Source: Anaerolineae bacterium (GTDB taxonomy: Bacteria > Chloroflexota > Anaerolineae > JAFGEY01). Taken from it: a DNA stretch of 28,088 bases. Position 1 is the first letter of the stretch; each line of letters starts with the position of its first letter. The notes below the pieces were generated by a model. That model made no database searches. It was not told where the DNA came from and saw nothing but the letters and a program-made list of their open reading frames with translations. The translations under genes were made by a program, and so were the position numbers. Where the stretch lies: assembly GCA_016931365.1 (NCBI GenBank), contig JAFGEY010000470.1, positions 1-28,088 on the forward strand, in the 5' to 3' direction. Positions 22,165 through 28,088 of the stretch are shown in pieces.

Positions 22165-24251
22165 TCAGTTTGAACTGCCGCGATCAGCCCATTTTCGACG
22201 CGAATCAGCCCGACCGGCGGGTAATCGGTTGAAGAAAATAGCTCTATCTCTGAAACGGCCACCAGCCGCTGCCAGGTTGCCCACTCGTACAGACCGACGT
22301 GCAACGCATAGGTGCCGTCGGGCAGGGCTGGCAGCGGGTGGACGTCGCGCACGATTTGATTATCCATTACTTCTCTCGCCGGAAGCCGGCCCCCGGCCAT
22401 CACGCTGTCGTGCTGACCGACGATCTGACCCCGTTGATCGACCAGGTGTACAAAAACATGAAGGTCTTGATCGATTTCATAGAGCTTTTGCCAGTACAAG
22501 ATGATGTTGGCAGTTGATTGTTCTGATACTGCCGTTGCGAGATCAAAACCGAGCAGTTGAAATGCATCTCCATAGCGAAACGCTGTCGCGTGCTCTGGTT
22601 CCAGGTCGATGACGCTCTGGCCGTCGAACCGGAACAGGCAGGGGTTGCAGGGCATCTGGGCGGGATAAGCCAGCGTCCACCCGGCGGGCAGTTCGGCAGC
22701 GACCAGCCCGCCTTGAAAGCCGAAATACTGCGCCAGCAGCGGGCGGCGCCAGTCCCAGCTTTCATAATCAAGCACGATGGTTTTGACCTCGTTTTCGACT
22801 GCCCACGTGCTGAGCGAGCGCCAATCCTGCCGCACGTAGGGGATGGCGAGGATATCCCGGTCAAAAGCCAGCCAGTCGGCGAGGGCCAACGTGGGGCCGA
22901 GCACCACCCGCTCGCCGGGCCGGGTGCGCGCGATGAGCTGATCGATAAACTGCACCGAGTCGACATTTTCGGCCCGGTCGTGCGCGGGCAGGTCGCGCCA
23001 CAGGCGCAGATCGCCCAGTTTGAGCAGAGTGTAGACGAGGCAAAAGAGCGCGCAAGCGATCCAGACCACAGTCTTCTCGTTCCCACGCTCCACGTGGGAA
23101 CGAGAGAGCGCGGTTTGCAGCGCCCAGCACAGCGCCAGGTAGAGGATCGGCACGGCGGGTAGCACAAAGCGTGCCGAGTCATCGACCGGGGTGTACCAGG
23201 CAAACATTGCGTAAAATATCGCGCATAGACTTAAACCGAGCCAAAATTTGACCTTCCGCTGCGCCCAGTGCTGCCGGGCCAAGCAGACGATGCCGAACAG
23301 CAGGGCTGTGCCCGCGCCAATGCTCGTCCAGACCAGCCAGGCCGGTGGCACGTGCGGCAGCCAAAAGAGGTGCGCGGCCTGGTACCACTGCCAGGGGGCG
23401 CGAAGAAGGCCGCCGAGCAGCCGGGCGGCAATTTCGGGCCAGGCGTGCGTTTGCAGGTAGGTCAGCGCGGTGGGCAGTTCGGACGGGGCAAAGGTAAAGC
23501 GGGCATCCCAATGATCGAGCCACATGACGTGTGTGGTGTTGATGTTGTACAGTGGATTGCCGTAGGCGCGCAGGTTATAAATCCACAGCGGCGCGGCGAT
23601 CAGCGCAAACCCGGCGGCGTAGGCCCATACGAAACGCCGTTTGAGCACACCGATGCCGAATACAAGGAGCAGCGTCAGACCGAAAGCCAGAGCCAGCAAG
23701 GTCGCCGTGCCCTTGCTCAGGTAAGCCAGCCCGCAAAGCAGCCCGGCGATCAATGCGCTGCGGGCGGCCCGAGGATGGTTTTCGACGGCACGCTGCGCGG
23801 TTTGGGCCATCTGCTGCCAGCCGAGCAGGGTCAGCGACACAAAGAGCACTTCGGCGTCGACGTACCCGGCGGCGATGCGATAGTGGGTGTTGGCGGCCAG
23901 CAGCAGCGTCGCGGCGGCGGCCCAGGGCGGCGTCAGCGTGCGGCGGGCAGTCCAGTAAACGATCAGTAATCCGGCCAGGCCGAGAACGAGCGACAGAACT
24001 TTGGCCCAGGTGAAATAGCCGATGTCCGGCCGCGCAAACGGCGCAAGCAGCAGCGGCAGCAGGGGATGCCGATTGCCGTCGGTGAGGGCGAGCCAGTGGC
24101 GGATTTGCAGCCCCAGGCGCAGATAGGAGCCTTGATCCCAGGCCGAGGAAAAGGTGTTGCCGTAAGCAATCGGCGCGGCGGTGGTCAGAAAAAAGAGCAG
24201 GATCAGGGCAACGGCAAACGGTTCGGTGTAGCGACGGTAGATGGCGATCAA
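22161..24251 (-). CDS. GT-C membrane glycosyltransferase (PMT/GT39-like)
   Basis: The 696-residue protein has about ten membrane helices in its first 420 residues and a soluble C-terminal part. The first outer loop has acidic residues ('AWDQGSYL') and the 'DGNRHPLLPLLLAPFA' segment, typical of PMT_2/GT39-type enzymes, which move sugars from polyprenyl-phosphate carriers onto proteins or cell-envelope polymers. The C-terminal 180 residues are beta-rich. The start is a TTG at 24251 with GAGG upstream; no better start is visible. A dispersed-type palindrome (23075-23105) lies within the gene and encodes about ten residues of a loop. It follows a secreted protein by 15 bp, probably one operon. 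Confidence 0.85.
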   Translation of the reverse strand: MIAIYRRYTEPFAVALILLFFLTTAAPIAYGNTFSSAWDQGSYLRLGLQIRHWLALTDGNRHPLLPLLLAPFARPDIGYFTWAKVLSLVLGLAGLLIVYWTARRTLTPPWAAAATLLLAANTHYRIAAGYVDAEVLFVSLTLLGWQQMAQTAQRAVENHPRAARSALIAGLLCGLAYLSKGTATLLALAFGLTLLLVFGIGVLKRRFVWAYAAGFALIAAPLWIYNLRAYGNPLYNINTTHVMWLDHWDARFTFAPSELPTALTYLQTHAWPEIAARLLGGLLRAPWQWYQAAHLFWLPHVPPAWLVWTSIGAGTALLFGIVCLARQHWAQRKVKFWLGLSLCAIFYAMFAWYTPVDDSARFVLPAVPILYLALCWALQTALSRSHVERGNEKTVVWIACALFCLVYTLLKLGDLRLWRDLPAHDRAENVDSVQFIDQLIARTRPGERVVLGPTLALADWLAFDRDILAIPYVRQDWRSLSTWAVENEVKTIVLDYESWDWRRPLLAQYFGFQGGLVAAELPAGWTLAYPAQMPCNPCLFRFDGQSVIDLEPEHATAFRYGDAFQLLGFDLATAVSEQSTANIILYWQKLYEIDQDLHVFVHLVDQRGQIVGQHDSVMAGGRLPAREVMDNQIVRDVHPLPALPDGTYALHVGLYEWATWQRLVAVSEIELFSSTDYPPVGLIRVENGLIAAVQTD
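23075..23105. repeat. Palindromic repeat inside the glycosyltransferase gene
   Basis: TCTCGTTCCCACG (23075-23087) and its exact reverse complement (23093-23105) form a 13-bp stem with a 5-base loop. The unit resembles the GTTCCCACG...CGTGGGAAC palindromes that are dispersed in many unrelated bacteria. Here it is in frame and translated as S-R-S-H-V-E-R-G-N-E, at about residues 383-393, between two membrane helices. Confidence 0.7.
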
Positions 24252-24266
24252 GGAGATAGCCTCTGC

Positions 24267-24995
24267 TTACTTGATCTTTAGGATGATGGGCAGGTAAAGT
24301 CGCCCCCGGTAGCCGCCAAAGCCATAGGTGCCAACTCGACTCATTTCGAAAACCGCCTGGTTGCCGTCGGGATAGATCGAGCCGGGTTGGGCATCCCAGC
24401 CTTCCAGTCCAAAAAGTTTCCAGTAGACATAGAGCTGCAGCGATGTCTCCTGAACGCCCAGCAGCTCGGCGTCTTGATAGTACCATTCGATGTTAGGCAA
24501 TGCTTCAGGATTAAAAGCGACAGCCTGTGCCTCGATCTGGGGCTGGCTTGCCGCCATACCATCCAGGACAAATTTGCCGTCCAGGGCAAAAAACTGATCC
24601 AGCGCGGTCAGCGGCGCGGTGAACGTATAGCCGGAGGTCGGCGTAAAGGTGATTATGGCGTGTGGGCGATACGAGCCTGAGGCGGAGAGCAGGTCTTTGG
24701 GCAGGGTGATCACGGCACTGTACGGGGCTATGTTCCAGCGGATCGTCTCCGTGCTGGTGAACAGGATCGTCACCGGCTCGGTCGATCCCCAGACCGGCTC
24801 GGTCGATCCCCAGACCGGCTCGGTCGATCCCCAGGCGGGGGCACTCTGTGCATAGGACGTTGTCCGGGTGACGGCTGGGGGCTGCCCGGTGGCCTGGGTC
24901 GATGCCGTTGCACACAGCCACAACAGCGCGGCGAGCATCATCCCGGCCAACCCAACGCCCAACCCGATGCGCCTGATCCAGATATATGATTTCAT
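24267..24995 (-). CDS. Secreted protein of unknown function with YLP tail
   Basis: The 242-residue protein has a signal peptide (about 1-32, positive start then hydrophobic core, 'ATASTQA'). A Thr/Ser/Pro linker holds three identical copies of P-V-W-G-S-T-E, and a beta-rich body of about 160 residues follows. It ends in Y-L-P-I-I-L-K-I-K, a tail I associate with exported Chloroflexota proteins. I chose ATG 24995 with GGGAG upstream; the frame extends to 25040 but the signal peptide starts here. No enzyme motif is seen. A good promoter lies upstream and a glycosyltransferase gene follows closely, so it could be a substrate or partner of that enzyme. Confidence 0.75.
   Translation of the reverse strand: MKSYIWIRRIGLGVGLAGMMLAALLWLCATASTQATGQPPAVTRTTSYAQSAPAWGSTEPVWGSTEPVWGSTEPVTILFTSTETIRWNIAPYSAVITLPKDLLSASGSYRPHAIITFTPTSGYTFTAPLTALDQFFALDGKFVLDGMAASQPQIEAQAVAFNPEALPNIEWYYQDAELLGVQETSLQLYVYWKLFGLEGWDAQPGSIYPDGNQAVFEMSRVGTYGFGGYRGRLYLPIILKIK
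24772..24834. repeat. Three perfect 21-bp tandem copies
   Basis: Three identical 21-base units lie head to tail inside the secreted-protein gene and add 7 residues each (P-V-W-G-S-T-E). Identity at third codon positions implies recent expansion. A diverged fourth copy (A-P-A-W-G-S-T-E) precedes them in the protein. Confidence 0.9.
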
Positions 24996-25048
24996 TTTTG
25001 CTCCCGCTTCCCTCGATGCACCATTCATCTCAAACATCAATTATGCTC

Positions 25049-25077
25049 ATTATACTATCATTAGGGGGGGGAAACAA
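25049..25077 (-). promoter_or_regulatory. Promoter for the secreted-protein/glycosyltransferase operon
   Basis: TTGTTT (25077-25072, minus strand) and a perfect TATAAT (25054-25049) are 17 bases apart. Eight consecutive C lie in the spacer, so slippage there could alter spacing and strength. Confidence 0.5.
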
Positions 25078-25096
25078 CTGATGCCACAGATATTAC

Positions 25097-25125
25097 TTGA
25101 CAACCTGCCCAACTCGTTGTACAGT
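25097..25125 (+). promoter_or_regulatory. Promoter for the activase/dehydratase operon
   Basis: A perfect TTGACA (25097-25102) precedes TACAGT (25120-25125) by 17 bases. The start would be near 25132, with a leader of about 60 nt that includes a small GTGTG/CACAC dyad before the activase gene. Confidence 0.55.
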
Positions 25126-25192
25126 GGTGCAGGTGTGCCGTGAGCCACACTTGATTTTGTTTTTATAAAAATAGATCAATCAACGGAGTAAG

Positions 25193-26119
25193 ATGGATTT
25201 CAACGAAACCAACAGCCTGCATGGTCTGATCACCAACGTCCAGCGCTTTTCCATCCACGACGGGCCGGGCATTCGCACCACGGTGTTTTTCAAGGGCTGC
25301 CCGTTGCGCTGTTTCTGGTGTCACAACCCGGAAACCTGGCGCAAGCAGCTCGAAGTGCAGGTTTTTCCGGCGCGGTGCATTGGCTGTGGGGCGTGTCTAG
25401 AGCGCTGCCCGCAGGGGGCGCACACCTTCGAAGGCGAAGTGCGGCAGTTCCGGCGCGATCGCTGCCGGGCCTGCGGGCAGTGTGTGGAGACCTGCTACGC
25501 CGAAGCATTGGTCATGGCCGGACGTTGGTGGACGGTCGATGAACTGTTGGACGAAGTGCTGCGCGACCGGCCTTTCTACGACCATTCCGGCGGCGGGGTC
25601 ACGCTCTCCGGCGGCGAGCCGTTGATGCAGCCCGAATTCAGCCTGGAGGTGCTGCAGCGATGCAAGGCTGAAGGCCTGCACACGGCGATTGAGACGGCGG
25701 CGTTCTGCCGCTGGGAGCAGATCGAAGCACTGCTGCCCTGGCTCGACTTGGTGATGCTGGACCTCAAGCTGTTCGATGACGATGCGCACCAACGGGCGAC
25801 CGGGGTCTCCAACCGGCGTATCCTCGAAAACGCCGCGCGGCTGGCCGAGACCGGCCTGGCGTTGATCGTGCGTACGCCGGTCATCCCCACGGTCAACGAC
25901 GCGCCGGAGGCGATCGGCGCGATTGCGGCCTGGATTCGCTCCTGGCCCAATCTGCAAAGCTACGAGTTGATGCCCTTTCACCGCCTGGCCGAGAGCAAAT
26001 ATCGCAGCCTCGACCTGGATTACCAGGCCAGCAAGCTCGAGCCGCCATCGAAAGAGACGATGCAGGCGCTGGCCCAGTGCGCGCGCGATCAAGGTCTTGT
26101 CAACGTCAAGTTGGGGTGA
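25193..26119 (+). CDS. Glycyl-radical-enzyme activating protein
   Basis: The 308-residue radical SAM enzyme has C36-x3-C40-x2-C43 in 'KGCPLRCFWCHNPE' and the activase signature 'FSIHDGPGIRTT' at 19-30. It also has two extra four-cysteine [4Fe-4S] sites (C62/C65/C68/C72 and C91/C94/C97/C101), the extended type that serves non-PFL glycyl radical enzymes. It would abstract a hydrogen from the glycine of its partner under anaerobic conditions. No glycyl radical enzyme is in the window, so the partner is unknown. The ATG has GGAG 4 bp upstream. It is followed after 85 bp by a sugar-acid dehydratase gene, which hints at carbohydrate or choline-like substrate use. Confidence 0.93.
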   Translation: MDFNETNSLHGLITNVQRFSIHDGPGIRTTVFFKGCPLRCFWCHNPETWRKQLEVQVFPARCIGCGACLERCPQGAHTFEGEVRQFRRDRCRACGQCVETCYAEALVMAGRWWTVDELLDEVLRDRPFYDHSGGGVTLSGGEPLMQPEFSLEVLQRCKAEGLHTAIETAAFCRWEQIEALLPWLDLVMLDLKLFDDDAHQRATGVSNRRILENAARLAETGLALIVRTPVIPTVNDAPEAIGAIAAWIRSWPNLQSYELMPFHRLAESKYRSLDLDYQASKLEPPSKETMQALAQCARDQGLVNVKLG

Positions 26120-26128
26120 TTGGATCGT

Positions 26129-26177
26129 AGTCGATAGTCGACGGTCGGCGATCAGCCGTCCTCCGTCGGTGGTCTGT
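26129..26177. repeat. Degenerate heptad array between activase and dehydratase genes
   Basis: Seven consecutive 7-base units in phase (AGTCGAT, AGTCGAC, GGTCGGC, GATCAGC, CGTCCTC, CGTCGGT, GGTCTGT) share GTC at positions 2-4 in six of seven. It fills most of the gap and ends before the AAAGGAG ribosome binding site. The consensus differs from the CGTGAA arrays elsewhere in the window. Confidence 0.6.
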
Positions 26178-26204
26178 TGTTATCTTGTCAAAGGAGAATA
26201 ATTA

Positions 26205-27398
26205 ATGAAAATTACCGATTTGAAATGCACTATCCTGGGTCAAAATCCCGTCGTCCGCATCACCACCGACGAGGGGATCAGTGGGCTGGGCGAGGCGGAA
26301 TCGAGCAAGCCGTATCTCAAGCCGCACGTCCTCTTTTACAGGCAGTGGCTGCTCGGCGAAGACCCGACCGACGTCGAGCGGGTGATGCTCAAAATCCGCC
26401 GTATGGGCAGTTTCAAACCCTGGGGCAGCGCAGTCAGCGCGATCGAGATGGCGCTGTGGGACATCGCCGGCAAGGCGGCGGGCGCGCCGGTCTACAAGCT
26501 GCTCGGCGGCAAGGTGCGCGACCGGGTGCGGGTGTACAATGGCGGGGTGCGCTTTCCGATGGAGGGCTACAATCCGGAGGATTACGCGGCCAATATGGTC
26601 AAAATGAAAGCCGCGCCGGAGGGGTTCAGCATCATCAAGCAGGGGGTGGGCTTTCACAGCCCGATGCCGCGCCACGTTCCCAACTTTTTCTACGGCGACG
26701 GTCAAGGCGGCGCGCCGCATTCCAACCGCGGCCTGCTGACCGAGCGCGGCCTCAAGCACGTGATCGCCTGCGTCGAAGCGATGAAATCCGTCCTGGGCGA
26801 CGAGGTTGGCCTGGCGCTGGACTGCGGCCCCGGCTGGATGCCCACCGATGTGATCCGCCTGGCCCGCGCGCTGGAGCCGCTGAACATCATGTGGCTCGAA
26901 GACACGGTCAACGGCGATTACAACCCCTACGTGCTGGCCGACGTCTATCGCGACATCACCATGAGCACCAGCACGCCGATCCACACCGGCGAGCAGATTT
27001 ACCTGCGGCACAATTTCAAGGAATTGATCGAGCGGCAGGCGGTCAACATCATCGGCCCCGACCCCGCCGACATTGGCGGCATCGCCGAGCTCAAGTGGGT
27101 GGCCGAATACGCCGACCTGCACGGCATTTTGATCGCCCCGCACGGCGTTTTCGACGGCTTGATCGGCCTGGCCGCGCTGGTGCAGGTCTGCGCGACGCTG
27201 CCTGCGAACTATATCGCCTTCGAGTATCCGCTGGGCAATCCGGCGTGGTGGTACGATATCGTCGAGGGGCTGCCAAACCCGATTGTCGAGGACAGTCTGA
27301 TCGAGGTGTGGGACCGGCCGGGGCTGGGCGTCGAGTTCAACGTCGAGGCGGCGCGGCCCTACCTGCCCGCCGGCGACGAGGATTTCTTTGACAACTGA
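26205..27398 (+). CDS. Enolase-superfamily sugar-acid dehydratase (MR/MLE family)
   Basis: The 397-residue protein has the capping domain (1-110) and the barrel of the mandelate racemase group. Metal ligands are D206 ('LALDCGPGW'), E232 ('WLEDTV') and E263 ('TGEQIY'). K145 and the H313 base ('APHGVFDG'), with D286 or D289 nearby, complete the active site. Best matches in memory are galactonate or mannonate-type dehydratases; the exact substrate cannot be read from the sequence. The ATG has AAAGGAG upstream. It is probably co-transcribed with the activase gene and ends before the hairpin at 27428. Confidence 0.88.
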   Translation: MKITDLKCTILGQNPVVRITTDEGISGLGEAESSKPYLKPHVLFYRQWLLGEDPTDVERVMLKIRRMGSFKPWGSAVSAIEMALWDIAGKAAGAPVYKLLGGKVRDRVRVYNGGVRFPMEGYNPEDYAANMVKMKAAPEGFSIIKQGVGFHSPMPRHVPNFFYGDGQGGAPHSNRGLLTERGLKHVIACVEAMKSVLGDEVGLALDCGPGWMPTDVIRLARALEPLNIMWLEDTVNGDYNPYVLADVYRDITMSTSTPIHTGEQIYLRHNFKELIERQAVNIIGPDPADIGGIAELKWVAEYADLHGILIAPHGVFDGLIGLAALVQVCATLPANYIAFEYPLGNPAWWYDIVEGLPNPIVEDSLIEVWDRPGLGVEFNVEAARPYLPAGDEDFFDN

Positions 27399-27427
27399 AA
27401 CAAGTTTGTGGTATTTTCCAAATAGGA

Positions 27428-27462
27428 AAGAAACCAGGTTTTTGACAAAAACCTGGTTTCTT
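27428..27462. terminator. Perfect 16-bp hairpin between convergent genes
   Basis: Arms 27428-27443 and 27447-27462 are exact reverse complements with a 3-base loop. The minus-strand side runs into a T-rich stretch, so it best serves the leftward gene, with possible use by both. It matches the 1486-1520 hairpin in size and in the AGAAACCnGG core. Confidence 0.7.
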
Positions 27463-27503
27463 GATGATACAGTTTGTTCATTTCTGCACGCGGAAATCCA
27501 AGT

Positions 27504-28088
27504 TTACCTGTCATTCGGCAGCGACAGGCGGTACAGCTTGCCGAGCGGCATCGGGAAAACGCGAAAGCGGTCGCGCAGCGGCTCGTATACCTGCTCGACA
27601 AAGACCGGTCGCCCATCGCGCACCATCTGCTCCAGGTCATCGAGCAACGAGTCGGCCAGGCGACCGTCTCCCCCATGCGGCGTGGCCTCGATAAAGGTCA
27701 TGCCGGTGCGACCCTGCTCGACGTGGGCCAGGTAGACCGCGCTGTACAGGCCGCGCCAGTCGAGCACCAGCACGGCATCGTCGGGCACATAGGCAACCTG
27801 CAAGTGGGCCCGATGACGGGGTTCGGCCAGATTTTCGACCGGGTAGGCATAGGTGTTGGCGGAAAAAGAAACCACGCCGGTTTGCAGCGCCTGCCAGCGC
27901 GCTCCGGCAGAGGGCAGCAAGATCATCGCGCCCCCAAAAAGCGCCGCGAGCAGATAATAGACGGGAAAGGAAGAAGGTTTTCTTTGTTCGATTTCCGAGG
28001 GCGTCGTCCAGACACGGACTCGGTCGAGTATGAATCCAGCGCCGACACCAGCGGCGACGGCGATCAGCACGAACGTGGGCAGGTAAAA
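27504..28088 (-). CDS. Membrane protein C-terminal part, probably DUF2723-type glycosyltransferase
   Basis: The frame is open to the end of the window (the residues before the GTG at 28070 read F-Y-L-P-T-F), so the 5' part is missing. About 194 residues are visible: two membrane helices, then a soluble tail. The 'FYLPTFV' entry into a helix, followed by a helix and a soluble end with 'YSAVYLAHVEQG', recalls DUF2723/TMEM260-like mannosyltransferases. That is a resemblance only. It converges on the dehydratase gene across the hairpin at 27428-27462. Confidence 0.65.
   Translation of the reverse strand, partial: FYLPTFVLIAVAAGVGAGFILDRVRVWTTPSEIEQRKPSSFPVYYLLAALFGGAMILLPSAGARWQALQTGVVSFSANTYAYPVENLAEPRHRAHLQVAYVPDDAVLVLDWRGLYSAVYLAHVEQGRTGMTFIEATPHGGDGRLADSLLDDLEQMVRDGRPVFVEQVYEPLRDRFRVFPMPLGKLYRLSLPNDR

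Noticed and set aside
26177..27391. 404-codon plus-strand frame overlapping the dehydratase gene
   Set aside because: Arg/Gly/Ala-rich with no domain. It is a shifted frame of the enolase-superfamily gene.

Overview
The window looks like chromosome from a GC-rich, Gram-positive-like bacterium. Chloroflexota (Anaerolineae or a relative) is my best guess. Supporting points are a lipoprotein with a long Thr/Pro linker, a secreted protein ending in a YLP-type tail, a T-box leader on valS, an actinobacterial-style fhaA-fhaB-rodA-pbpA set, and degenerate heptanucleotide arrays between genes. This is inference from gene content; no rRNA or other marker settles it. No CRISPR array, tRNA gene, rRNA gene or transposase was seen.

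Layout. 1-1484 (+): the 3' end of an unrecognised gene, then a Gfo/Idh/MocA oxidoreductase coupled by a one-base overlap. A perfect hairpin separates it from convergent ychF. 1524-9675 (-): ychF with a hairpin leader, a GNAT-like protein, a sensor kinase translationally coupled to a B12-type radical SAM enzyme, and valS under T-box control. 10226-12301 (+): a 19-repeat, tryptophan-rich TPR protein, divergent from valS.

12364-24995 (-) is the most interesting part. It contains fhaA, fhaB, rodA (SEDS) and pbpA in the order known from the actinobacterial pknB locus. The set is split by accessory genes: a toxin-antitoxin pair, a double beta-propeller lipoprotein and mtnP between fhaB and rodA, and a type II restriction-modification pair between rodA and pbpA. 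The SEDS polymerase keeps its key residues. The PbpA homologue has lost all three transpeptidase motifs. No kinase or phosphatase gene is visible. Upstream of fhaA lie a GT-C glycosyltransferase and a small secreted protein.

25193-27398 (+): a glycyl-radical-enzyme activase followed by an enolase-superfamily sugar-acid dehydratase; no glycyl radical enzyme is in the window. 27504-28088 (-): the C-terminal end of a membrane protein, probably a DUF2723-type glycosyltransferase.

The strongest leads are the motif-less PbpA beside an intact SEDS protein, the accessory genes inside the cell-wall cluster, several repeat or hairpin families (heptad arrays, two related leader hairpins, paired terminator palindromes, a palindrome inside a coding region), and the coupled sensor-kinase/radical-SAM operon with a dyad on its promoter.
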